From Tanypteryx hageni (taxonomy: Eukaryota; Arthropoda; Insecta; Odonata; Petaluridae), in assembly GCA_028673005.1 (NCBI GenBank), contig CM054112.1:26714624-26778623 (forward strand): DNA of 64,000 bases, given 5' to 3'. Under the pieces are notes generated by a model that saw only the letters and a list, made by a program, of their open reading frames with translations, did no database searches and was not told the DNA's origin. This document shows, piece by piece, positions 23,701 through 33,780 of this stretch; position 1 is the first letter of the stretch; each line of letters begins with the position of its first letter. Position numbers and translations under genes: made by a program.

Positions 23701-25450
23701 GAAAGGTTGCTCTCATACGCATGCCCGCCATTGTAATCGCATACCACCAATCTTGGGGAAGCATTTTTTTCACACGTTCACGTTCGAGTCGTTCGACTTC
23801 AAAGGTTTCCGACTCCTCGGTCGCATAAACAAATCAGCGGAAAACTAAGCTAAGAAAGAAAACTTTAACATGTTTTACGGTAACAATTTTCACGTTTTCC
23901 TTCGTCGTCAAACGTCTCACTGGAAATTTCTAATTTTTTCATCCACGTGAGCTTAATATTGTTTTCCCTTTCGATCCATTGTTCGGAATTATGGCTGTTT
24001 AAATGTGAGACACTGGGAAACATTTTCTGCTTTTCTTCTTTCTGTTCCACGGGAACCGTTATTAGGAAGTCTTTGAGGGAAAATGAAAATGAACGAATAT
24101 TGCTCATGCTTTTCATGGTTTCCAAATAAAGAGAAGAAACCGTTTCGTTACTTCACGCTTTGTTTTGGAAACGACTACGAGCCTGTACTAAAACCTACAC
24201 GATTCCAAAAATAATATTTTTTAAACCATTTACAATCAAAGGGTTCGTTAAAAACTTATAAATATTGTCATGCGATAGAACAATGAGTTTTCTCAAAAAA
24301 ATGAAATATACTCACAGCGGAAATAAAACGGATGGCATTGACCACAGACTCGTAAATGCAAAACTCGATTCAAATAAATTAGAGAAACAAAGGAAATATA
24401 CTTAGCAGAGAGCAAAACCTCAAAATGTTACGAAAGTTAGGGTGATTTCTACAGTAAAGCAGCAACAGGAGAAAATAGTTCAATCTTTTTGTATAATACC
24501 ACATTTATACTGCTATTGCGTCATAGGTACGCCAACTATTATTATAAATAAAAATATTGTATTATTCACTTCCACTGAAAATTTAAGGTCAAGTTATTTT
24601 AGAGGTCATTCATTTTCGTCCAAAATTTTGTACATTTTTGCTGAAATGTTGAAAAAATAGAGATAATGCAGAAAAGTTTGGATAAGACGCGGGAGGAATA
24701 ATCACGTGATCTATTTCATAAGCGATGATTCTGCTCGTTACTTGCGTTGGATGGAGATAGTTTCGATGCCATCAGCGTTCTATTAAGGGTTTATAATAGA
24801 AAGGTTTCGAAACTGCGGAAGTGGCGACGATTACGCCATGCGCTCCGGCAGAAAACTGGAAAGCGGATGCTCTCCATTATTTTCTGTTACCGAGACCATA
24901 GTCACGGATTTCCCGGAACTTACGGTTCGACGTAAAACCGATCTTTCTCTCGTGATTCTCGCGTGAACGTGACTTTTCAGTTACTATCACGGGATTTAAA
25001 AAAGGAATACTCATTAAAGAATTCCAGCGGTTAGTTTAAAAGAAGGGGATGATGGTTGATGAAAAGTCGAATTTATATCAGGCACAGGATGGGATATTAC
25101 CACATGGTCGAGAATTAAAAAACTTATGAAAATGCGAAGAAATTATCGAGTACTCTCTTAAGTAATTATTCTTTGATTATAGCGCATATTCGTAATTATC
25201 TTCGGACATTCTTAGATTCTAAGACACTTAACTGTCCGAAAACAAACTGAGCAGATCTTGAGTTACATACCTATCGCGCTAAATCACTGGTTGTTTGCAA
25301 AGTTGTCACTTTAATTATAACTTTAAAGCAAAACCTCCGTCAACATCATGCTTAGTTAATAGACTTTTAAAAAATACTTCTACATAGAAGTGCGTCCGAA
25401 CTGTTTCCCTTTCTACTTTTAGTCTCGTCTGATTAAACATCCTCTTTTTC
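23701..25450. other. AT-rich non-coding stretch
   Basis: Nothing recognised. Confidence 0.5.
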
Positions 25451-25455
25451 AAATC

Positions 25456-25650
25456 AGTCCTGGAAAACGTTACGTGTAACGTAACGAAATAACGAAATTA
25501 TTTTGGATTAACGTAACGAAAAACGTTAACGAAATTATTTTGGATTAACGTAACGAAAAACGTTAATGAAATTTTTCAAATAACTGTAACGGAAAACGTA
25601 ACGAAAACGAAAAAATAAATTTCATTATTTCGTTAACAGACGGTAAAGGG
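25456..25650. repeat. AACG-rich tandem repeat, probable hAT terminal region
   Basis: Two exact 37-base units (25491-25527 and 25528-25564), each beginning AACGAAATTATTTTGGATTA, lie in a longer array of GTAACGAAAACG variants that ends near 25640 with the complementary ATTTCGTTAAC. The start, CAGTCCTGGAAAACGTTACG, is like the tip of a hAT element whose subterminal region repeats the transposase-binding motif. No second end or target duplication was identified. Confidence 0.5.
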
Positions 25651-25711
25651 TTATGTTCTAGTGGCATCAAAATAATGCTCTAAAAAAGCATTGAATCGTG
25701 CATTTTACCGT

Positions 25712-26060
25712 ACTTTCCAGAATGGAAAATAGGCTTATTGTTTTGTCGTGCAGTCTTTCTGCCCCCCTATTAACTTTTAAACCGATTGACCGATTTTCAT
25801 GGTATTTGGTGGATATCTTTGACCACTGGGGACGACCTTTTGAGAAAATTTTTTTCTGATATTTGAAGGTGCGAGTTTGATTCCAGAAAATTTCCTCTCA
25901 TTCGGTTTACATAAGAAATGCGAAATCCAACATGCAATGCGTTTTTCTTTAAGTGTTAAAAGAAGGGAATCGTACTATTGGCGCGGGATTTGTACCATTT
26001 TCTGCGAAAAGAAATAAAGATTTCAATTTTTATCATAGAATTTTTCTTATCAAACGTATT
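25712..26060 (+). repeat. dispersed repeat family A, second copy
   Basis: Matches the proximal half of the 5185 copy: the CAGAATGGAAAATAGGCTTA start, the CTATTAACTTTTAAACCGAT block, and a GAGTTTGATTCCAGAAAATT block in place of the B-box-like segment. It diverges after about 26000. Non-coding. Confidence 0.65.
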
Positions 26061-27335
26061 TATCCAAATTCCACGTAAGCAAGCGCAAATAGGAGCTAGC
26101 TATTTAGAAGAAAATGTTTCAATTTTAATATGTATATCTATTCAAATGCAAAATAAAAGAAGTATTAAAAACTAATATATAAAGTATATTACACGTGACG
26201 TTGAGATATGGCGTTCGCGACATAATATTAAACGTCTTTTAGATATAGCGAGAACGAGAGAGACAGTTCCATTGCTTATACGTGGTGAGTGATCAAGAGA
26301 TCACGAGCGCTCTGGTGAAAGCGAAGAGAGATCGCGTTGGGATTTGCGATTTACGGTGAGGTTGCGGCGGTACGCGACAATATCCTTGACCCTCATTTTA
26401 ATAAATATTAAGTATTTTCCGATCCTAAAAATTTTTATCCATAACTATCGAGCATAAGTCTTATCAACATGATAAACTCTCTAATCAACTGAAATTAAAG
26501 AATTTTTAAAACTGGTTCTCCCTTTTTATCAACTGCGTTGAAAATAGACTACAAACTAAAAAATTCATATGAAAGTAGTCAGATCCTGCTGGAAGCATTA
26601 AATTAAAGATTTCACAATAATTTTGCTATTAATTAAAATTTAATAGTATTCTTTTCGTCACGACATCAATTGAATACCCGCATTGCTAAATATTCCAAAT
26701 TTTTCTATTTTATACGAAAAATTACCTTCATACCTGGTAATTTGGAGTGGTTTCAAATTTCGTCTTACAAATAATTTACTTTATTCTTTCATATACAAAA
26801 CAAACCTATTCCTGGGTTAATATCTCAAATCTAACTAATCTTGAAATGTAATACTGTAAACCCATGCATGATTTCTATCTATTTCTTATGGGGGATATGA
26901 TAAGAAAGAACGACACAAAAATTAGCCCTAAAGAGGACAAATATTGGAATTTTTAGTTTTATCTAATGACCGATCATTCTACCAAATTTTATATCTGTAG
27001 CAGGAGTTACAATCGGTGCAACCCCCTGGGTTCTCTGCGTACTTTTTGTGTTATCTATAAAAATTCTAAAAGCATTAAATGATTTAAATTTGTCTCTTTT
27101 ATGATAAAGACGGATGATAGCAACCGTTTGGCAGAGATTTCTGTCGAAAAGTGGCGAAAACACATCCGAGGTTATAAACGGGGATTTCGATTCTTTGGGA
27201 AATATGAGAGGCAGAGGGCTTCGATCATTCGCGAAGACGATTTAGAAACTTGTGGTTTTCCAATGCATGCTCATCATAAAAAGTATCCCGACAGAATATT
27301 ACTTTTTTATTTTATCCAGCTTTTCCAACTAGTGT
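26061..27335. other. AT-rich non-coding stretch
   Basis: Nothing recognised. A 110-codon plus-strand frame at 27101-27433 overlaps the LINE remnant below and has no domain. Confidence 0.45.
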
Positions 27336-27648
27336 CAGGTTTTAGTCCTCAATTTCCATTCTTCTCTAATCTTCCATTCATCATCCCTCAACCCTCTTCC
27401 CTCCATCAACCGTCCTACCCCAGCTCTCCATGACTTTCGGGGTCTTCTTCTATTTCTCCTTCCTGGCCACCTTCCCTCTTCCATCCTTTTAACATTTCCA
27501 TTCAATTGTAAAATTCTACTTTCTATTCTTTATACTGTAGTCTTGTATTCTTCAAACTCATCCACTTCTCCAAAAATCCATTTCTATTGCATTTATCACC
27601 TTTTTATCGTTCTCAGTTAATGTCTAACTTTCACACCCATATGTGAAG

Positions 27649-28517
27649 ATACTGGTACGCGTACCCTCGAGGGTACGTGAGAGAATTTCTGGGGCACGCC
27701 AGCACGACGACGGAAGTTTTACCTAATAGCGAAATAATATAACTTATTCTAATTTTGTTTATAAAAACAAAACAATTATGTATATAAAATTCTGAGTAAA
27801 GGAAAATTGTTTTGTGGGCAGCTTAATGGAGATTTAACGATGATTAGGATTTTCGTGCATTATTATGACCATGGGGATATAATGCGTTAATTGCATTTCA
27901 CTTCAAATCCCTGCGAAAAAACTAGGAATAGGGATAAAGCAGAAATAATTCAATCAATTTATATTTTAACTAACATGGGTTTTTTTAATTAGGCTAGTGC
28001 AAAAATTTCTTGTCCATCCACTTTCATTAGTCAATTGTCATTCAAATTTAATTGAAGTGGGGCTGCGACGAACTACTTGAATGTTACCGACAAATTTTGC
28101 CTAATAAGCGGATAAAAAGGCAAGCAGTCGACCCTGGACTCTTTTTTAATACAGAGGTCCATAGATCCCCATACGTTTCCCAGGAAAGATTTTTAGATTA
28201 TGTGCATTATAAATTACGCCTTCTGTCGTATTGTTTACCATATAATTTTATTGTTTCTCTAATAAATGAAATAAACTCCGGTGATAATATGCTTTTACAT
28301 TGAATGTGGATCCAAAAATACCATTGTAAAATTATTTTCCTTTGGGCGTTTAAGGGTTATAGTACCGCCATCGAACGCGGATTTTCGCTTAACGCGGAGT
28401 TGTCAGGAACGCATCCTCCGCGTTAAGCGAGGGTCACCTGTACTTGTGAAATTGTCCCGGAGTACTTCAACTTTTAAAAAAAAAAGGGTACTTCATGAAA
28501 AAGGTTGGGAAACACTG
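27649..28517. mobile_element. insertion made of hAT-like and Tigger-like ends
   Basis: The left boundary reads CTGGTACGCGTACCCTCGAG and continues GGGTACGTGAGAGAATTTCT, the style of a hAT left end. The right boundary ends GGTTGGGAAACACTG at 28517, the style of a hAT right end. The next 8 bases, CTCTACAG, fit the hAT target preference (T at 2, A at 7), but I do not find them at the left side. A Tigger-like right end (28365-28440) lies inside. The block separates two parts of the LINE, so it likely inserted into it. An 83-codon frame at 28052-28303 is unassigned. Confidence 0.45.
28365..28440 (-). mobile_element. Tigger-like right end (copy 5)
   Basis: Ends GTTAAGCGAGGGTCACCTG at 28440, followed by TA. 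On the minus strand this starts CAGGTGACCCTCGCTTAACG, a textbook pogo/Tigger tip. The inner repeat TTCGCTTAACGCGG (28384-28397) and GAACGCATCC (28407-28416) repeat the layout of copies 1 and 2. No left end was found nearby, so this may be a solo end or a heavily deleted copy. Confidence 0.6.
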
Positions 28518-29045
28518 CTCTACAGCACCGTTCGAAAAATGAGTTTCATTGCTTCATTTCTCACTCCTCTATCCCATTGCATTCTCGCTAATAATTCTCT
28601 ATGTTATCGAACTCTGTGTTATCCCAAGTATTTAAAATTTTCGCATTTTTTAATTGTCCCATTTTCTATCTAAATTTCGTCTCTTGATTTTTTTCCCAAT
28701 TGTTAAATATTGTTTTTTTTCTAAATTTATTTGTAGTCCGAATTTTGTGTATGGTTCCATTAGTTTCCGCATCGTGTAACCCACACCTTCTCTAACTTGT
28801 GCTATTATGGTCGACCTCTTCTTTTAGCGGTACTACCATGCCTACACATTTGACTCCATTCCTCTAGTATCCAATCTAACTAAATTTTAAATAGAATTGG
28901 TGATAAACAGCAACTTTGTCCTCGTTACTTTGATTCCTGTCTTCTTTATTTTATTTCCCTCCTTAATATACAATATATTACTCTTGTACATTCTCTTAAC
29001 AATATTTATGAGCCCCTCTTGCATTTGAATTCTTCTCCTGAGAGA

Positions 29046-29559
29046 ATAATAAAACAAAAAATCCAGCCATACATAAACTGCTAAAATAAGCTGGTATTAT
29101 AAGAATAGTACTTATGTTTGACTTTTCGTCGAAACAACTTTAAGTTGCGGAATTACAGATGAGTTAAAGAAATAAAATTAAACTCTAGGTCCTTCATTAT
29201 TGATTTCGCATCCAATAATCTTAAGCAAACCGTGAAGAATTTTGCATCCTAAACCTTAGGCAACCCTGTATATTATCATTTTGAATATGTACTTATATTA
29301 CATGCATAATCCCCGAGTGATGTTATCGCAAAAGATGCTCAATAAAAGAGAACCGTCATCAAAGTCCAACTGCTGGATTAGAGAGGATAGTTTCAAAATT
29401 GCTCCACGAGGGAATCTGATCGTTATCGATTCGTACAAGAAACGAATTACCATCGAGAGAGATAGAGGGGGAGAGGAAATCGTAGTCTACGATTCCGAGG
29501 TGGTTTTGCCACGATATTTAATGGAAACGGGTATGCAGGCGGGCGTGAGATAGGGGGAG
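29046..29559. other. non-coding stretch
   Basis: AT-rich; a 90-codon frame (29281-29553) has no domain. Nothing recognised. Confidence 0.45.
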
Positions 29560-29680
29560 GGCTTCCCTATGCGAGAGTGAATGCGGGAGTGAAAAAAGGG
29601 GGAAGACGGGGGAGGATAAAAGAGGGAAGGGTAGAGGAGGGGGAGGCTAAAGGAGGTGGAGGGGGAGGAAAACTGATTGG
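29560..29680. repeat. polypurine (GGGA) tract
   Basis: Purine-rich plus strand with multiple GGGGGAGG runs. Minus-strand Pro/Ser/Leu frames are compositional. Confidence 0.55.
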
Positions 29681-30458
29681 CCAGTTGAGATATCGGCGGC
29701 GCTTCCGGTGGACCAGATGGGGGAACGTCTGAATGAATGGCGTTGACCTTCGTATCTCAATCCCCAACCCTTCCAACTGAAGGTCTTGGAAAGACGTTGG
29801 GGTGAAAGGCTGCCGCCGAAGGGCTTTGAGATTCACTTGTTGGTCGGATGTCGGTGGCCGACATCACACGTTTCCTTTTATTGATTCGATTTTCAAAGTG
29901 ATACCAATTATTTCGTAGATTAGATTTAAAGAGTCTATCTTGTTCACTTTTTAACCTCTTCGGAATACGATGGAGAAACTTATCTTCTGCAGTATTTTTT
30001 ATCAGTACCAGCAAATATAACATTCTTTTGGATTTTACACCCGATCAATCAGAGTATCTTCGAGAAGTTTATAAAATAAGCCTCAAGGTTAAAGTTTCTC
30101 AGGAAATGTTTTATGGATTACCATAATTAAACTCTATGGATAGCAATTAATCTTATACTAGCATAACAGTTTCAGCTGCGCTCACAATTAATTTATTGTT
30201 AGAATTTATCAAGTAGCAGTAGTGAAAGAAAAGCGACTTAGTAACTGAGGAAAATGTCGTCAGGTTGGAGGACTTTATAGTATGAGAGGAGAGAAGATAT
30301 GACCTGCGAGAAAAAATTGCTTTCACTTCGAATAATTAGCCTATCAAAATCTATGTACATGTCCTAGAATGAATTTATCCAGATAGTTATCGGCATACGA
30401 CCAAAATAATCAAAATGATTAAAATGGGAGTATTTCATAAAAGGCTCAGATCATGTAC
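29681..30458. other. non-coding stretch
   Basis: Nothing recognised. Confidence 0.45.
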
Positions 30459-30470
30459 TTACAAAAATGA

Positions 30471-30800
30471 GTGTGTGTGTGTGTGTGTGAATTTTTGACT
30501 AATCAACCTCTTGGATTATTATAGCCGTAACTCCTTCCACACCGAACACAACACAAGGGAGGAGGGAAACCCGGTGCCGGCATTAGCCTACTCTTAACGA
30601 AGAGCACCAAGGGGGGCAACGGCTTAACATCTCATCCGAAGGACGAAACGCTGAATATACGCGGTCTCCTCAAACCACACAAACAGAGGGCCTGGCGACC
30701 TTAGAAAAAATCCTACTTTCGCAGAATTCGTACCCGCTGCCCTTTCGAGCAGCAGGCGAGTAGCAGCCAGCGTCCTAACCACTACACCACCGGCACCCCC
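30471..30800 (-). mobile_element. tRNA-derived SINE with (AC)n tail and 12-bp target duplication
   Basis: On the minus strand the head (from 30800) carries TGGTGTAGTGG (30789-30779), an A-box match, and GGGTACGAATTC (about 30735-30724), a degenerate B box, at tRNA-like spacing. A central domain follows with GATGAGATGTTAAGCCGTTG and CGTTAAGAGTAGGCTAATGC, the kind of conserved body seen in multi-domain SINE superfamilies. The copy ends in an (AC)n tail, read as (GT)n at 30471-30488. TTACAAAAATGA (30459-30470) and TTACAAAACTGA (30801-30812) form a 12-base target duplication with one mismatch. Mobilised by an unknown LINE. Confidence 0.85.
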
Positions 30801-30812
30801 TTACAAAACTGA

Positions 30813-31255
30813 ATTATCGATAGCGGTCTACGGCTTGTATGTAATAAATTACGCAAGTTACTCTTATGCGTCAACAAGAGATTCAATTATCTTTTGATAC
30901 ACTTAATACAAAATAACTTCACATGTACTGGCATTTGAAAGCTTAAAAAAATTGTCAAACCTAAAACATAACGTCCAACCTAATTAATCTCCATTTCTTC
31001 AATCATAAATGAGTGCATCTTAACCCTATAACCAGCAGAAAACCAGTTTTTATACGGAAAACCTATTAGAATTTATAAATGCGCACAATTGCACATCGTT
31101 TCGGATATTTTAAAAATGAGAGTTTCATAAAAATTGAATTGCGGTCATAATCAGGAAATGAAAATTATTTTCAAGCCTTTGCAACTCAACAGAAAATACC
31201 GCGACAAAAAAAACGAAATGGTGTGACAGGGAAAGAGACGCAATTTCCGATCCCA
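30813..31255. other. non-coding stretch
   Basis: AT-rich, nothing recognised. Confidence 0.5.
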
Positions 31256-31277
31256 ACCGTGTGTGTATGTATGTATA

Positions 31278-31894
31278 TCCCCAGCAGCTCGCTAACCTGA
31301 AGTCATCTTATTGGTGAGTGCTGGGGATGTCGAAGTGACACGTAAAACAAACACAAAAAACACGGAAGCTTTCGGGGGTGATCCCTTCTTCAGCACAGGA
31401 GAGAGACAAATGTTAGCAGTGACACTGGGTGGAGGCATAGGGGTGAAAGGGTAGTGCGGAAAAGTCGGGGATTGGAGGATGCGGAGAGGGTGGAGGAATG
31501 GCCGAAAAGGAGTGAAATGCTAGCGAAGGTTGAGGCCAGGGGGAGTGAAGGAGTTTAAAAGATGGATATGGGCAAGCTCCCACTGACGGAGTTGGGGAGC
31601 CGAAGCATTACCGGGGAGAGCGCGAATGGCTCTCACCGTGAAGCAATCATTAAATTTTAACTTGCGATTGTTAGCATGAACGGTCACAGGTAGCGGTCGT
31701 TTATGAATGACGCTGTTGCGGTGGCCGTTCATGCGGATATTGATTGATTGATTGATAGATTTGGTCTTTATTTGGGGCGAGATTGAGACTAGGAAGTGAG
31801 GGTACTGCTGGTCAGGCCAACATAAAAAGCGGGACATTGGGTGCATCTCAAGAGGTAAATGACATTACGGGTGGTGCAGTTGGTAGAAGTTATG

Positions 31895-31900
<6 letters not shown>
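31278..31900 (-). pseudogene. Penelope-like element 3' part: GIY-YIG endonuclease domain plus terminal repeat
   Basis: Read on the minus strand, 31870-31816 encodes NVIYLLRC-x-x-CPAFYVGL, the VIY...YVG variant of GIY-YIG. IRMNGHRNSV follows (31736-31703), with the conserved Arg, then NDCFTVRAI, then RQWELAHIHLL carrying the family's Glu. The frame ends at a stop at 31520 after GLNLR. This order and spacing is the C-terminal endonuclease of PLE reverse transcriptases. The RT domain is missing: the copy is 5'-truncated at the (TA)n array near 31900. A 59-base insertion (31738-31796) splits the domain, and a stop follows YVGL, so it is dead. Downstream are a short UTR, a hammerhead-like core (31393-31370) and the terminal repeat shared with the copies below. 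Confidence 0.75.
31738..31796 (-). mobile_element. short retroposon 3' end inserted in the PLE endonuclease
   Basis: A TTGA tandem run (about 31740-31755) is followed by ATTTGGTCTTTATTTGGGGC, which interrupts the GIY-YIG domain. On the minus strand it ends in an AATAAAG-containing 3' end and a TCAA-type tail. It resembles 11095-11168. Boundaries are approximate and no target duplication was identified. Confidence 0.4.
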
Positions 31901-31929
<29 letters not shown>

Positions 31930-31970
31930 ATTATATATATATATATATCATTATATATAGACGTTCCTTA
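31898..31970. repeat. compound (GT)n(TA)n microsatellite
   Basis: GT repeats followed by TA repeats interrupted twice by TATCAT. It abuts the truncated 5' edge of the PLE fragment. Confidence 0.9.
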
Positions 31971-32715
31971 CAGAAGAGGAGTAGCATATAACATATTACA
32001 TATAGGAGGATACTAATGTTTAGGCACTCCCAGAAAAATAGCAGACTCGAAATTTTTTTGTGGGTAGGATTATGTGTAAAACCGAAAATTTTGAAAAAGT
32101 TCTACAATGCGGCCGCTAAAAATTCGAAATTGTTTAAAAATATTTTCAAGGTTTATGTATTTCCAGATGTGCTACGAAACTGAAATTATTTTCATAGATA
32201 GAATTTGTAAAAAACGAAATAGGGATTATAGAAATTTTGATATTTTAATTTTTTTGGTAGTTAAAATTTCTTAAAGTTTAAACAAATAGGTAAGTTTTTA
32301 AATACTACGGGACGAATTAGTGAGCTTAAATTTTAATGTTATTTAGAGCTTAGTCTATATAAACGAATAAACATATCAATGTATCCATGGAATTGTTATT
32401 GCCGCCGTTAAAAATTAATTAAATTTAAACAATTAGAGAATGTTATTTCACTTCTAAATGTGCTACAAATTAAAGATTTGACGGAAATGTGTGACATTAT
32501 TAACCCAATGTGGAAAGAGTATAATATTCCTAAAATTGCAAAAATTAATGATTGTTTTACTCCAATATTGTTCCATAAGGAAAAAACGAAAATCGATACA
32601 GAGGAGAAATGTTTTGAATTAAAGAAATATTTCCCATATTGAAATATTTCTCTGAAAAATTAATGTTTTTTTCAAGGTGAGATGAAATGCTTGCAATGCA
32701 AGCACTTTTTGATAG
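31971..32715. other. AT-rich non-coding stretch
   Basis: Nothing recognised; a 60-codon frame at 32460-32642 has no domain. Confidence 0.5.
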
Positions 32716-32716
32716 A

Positions 32717-32719
<3 letters not shown>

Positions 32720-32780
<61 letters not shown>
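32720..32780. repeat. (TA)n microsatellite
   Basis: About 30 uninterrupted TA units, immediately left of a PLE terminal repeat. Confidence 0.95.
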
Positions 32781-32783
<3 letters not shown>

Positions 32784-33108
32784 TTACTCTCTCTCTCCAT
32801 CGCTGACGAAGAGCATATGCCCGAAAAACTTACGTTTTTGTGTGTGTTGTATTTTACATTTCTCTTCGACGCTCCCAGTAACTTGCTAACTAGGTAAGTG
32901 TCTACTGACCTTCCTTCAGCACCTTGTTGCCACCCTCATCACTACCTTTCCTTTTCCTTAAGTTAATATATATTATAGGAAAGCTAGTGATGAAGGTGGC
33001 AACAAAGTGTTGAAGGAAGCCCAGTGGACACTTACCAATTTGAGGACCAAGTTGACAGGCTGCTGGGGACGTCAAAGAGACACACGTAAATAAACACGCA
33101 CACAAAAA

Positions 33109-33110
<2 letters not shown>
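32781..33110. mobile_element. inverted pair of PLE terminal repeats
   Basis: The left copy (plus, about 32781-32980) has the hammerhead-like core CTGACGA, GAGC, ATAT, GCCC, GAAA at 32803-32826. It continues through CTCTTCGACGCTCCCAG, CACCTTGTTGCCACCCTCAT and CACTACCTTTCCTTTTCC. The right copy (minus, about 32985-33110) has the same segments in reverse order but stops at the (TA)n array before reaching the core. The centre is AT-rich. No coding sequence; (TA)n arrays lie on both sides. Confidence 0.7.
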
Positions 33111-33173
<63 letters not shown>

Positions 33174-33194
33174 AGAGAGAGAGAGAGAGAGAGA
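33111..33194. repeat. (TA)n then (GA)n microsatellite
   Basis: About 30 TA units to 33172, then about 11 GA units. Confidence 0.95.
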
Positions 33195-33780
33195 TATGGA
33201 GAGAGGATCTTGATTCGATTAAAGGAAGATTAATACCGGTGGTGCTGGCTGGCTCTAGCAGAGACGCAGTGCACGGAATAGGAGTGGACGAGGCAAGGAG
33301 GCGGAAGGAGGGGGTGAAGGAGGGATGGGGTGAAGGAGGGAGGGGGTGAAAGGGTATAGGATGAAGTAATGGTGTGGGATAGAGAGGGAGTGAAGCCGAG
33401 ACAACGTCAGTCTACGGGTAACGTCGACAGTAATGGGTTCTCGAGTCAAATCCCTCCTTTCCACCAGGCAATAATGTCTAGCTCCTGTTCCTCCTCATAA
33501 TCCTCTCTCCACCCCCACTCCTGTCTCCCTCCCACCTCCAAAAAAGAAGAAAGGTGACCATGGCAACAACCCCTTCTTCCGCCCCCTCCCCACCCCCGCG
33601 CGACCTTTCTTGCTTCCCCAAAGGGACCCTCGAATCACAATGGTTAGAGAGAAGAATGTAACGCGCACTTTTAAAGAGGAGAAGGAGAGCTTCCAAAGGG
33701 CAGTCGCGCAGAGAGAGAGAGGTGGGAGAGGGAGGGAGGAATGGGGAGAGGGGATGGGAGTGTCGGAGAGGAAGCGCAGT
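33195..33780. repeat. alternating polypurine and polypyrimidine tracts
   Basis: Purine-rich at 33295-33365 (with repeats of GGGGTGAAGGAGGG), pyrimidine-rich at 33490-33615, purine-rich again at 33670-33760. Overlapping frames up to 118 codons on both strands are compositional. Confidence 0.55.

Larger units (their letters stand above)
27340..29045 (-). pseudogene. decayed LINE (reverse transcriptase ORF), split by DNA transposon sequence
   Basis: Reading the minus strand from 29045 downward gives fragments of one RT ORF in order. They are CCLSPILFKI near 28920-28885, then LDWILEEW, then an uninterrupted block IIAQVREGVGYTMRKL to INLEKKQYLTIGKKIKRRNL (28817-28668), then IENGTIKKCENFKYLG just after a frameshift near 28665. 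The order resumes at 27650-27560 with YGCES, a stop, then TLTENDKKVINAIEMDFW, the usual C-terminal region of such LINEs. Between 28530 and 27650 the order is broken by transposon ends. Several stops and frameshifts and the loss of the FADD motif show it is dead. It is a different family from the RTE copies at 41.6-43.5 kb. Confidence 0.65.

Noticed and set aside
28052..28303. 83-codon plus-strand frame in the LINE-splitting insertion
   Set aside because: Slightly protein-like but I could not match it to hAT or Tigger transposase motifs, so it was not called as a gene.
32720..33194. CRISPR-like or satellite array
   Set aside because: The repeats are plain dinucleotide microsatellites around two inverted PLE fragments; there are no regular spacers.
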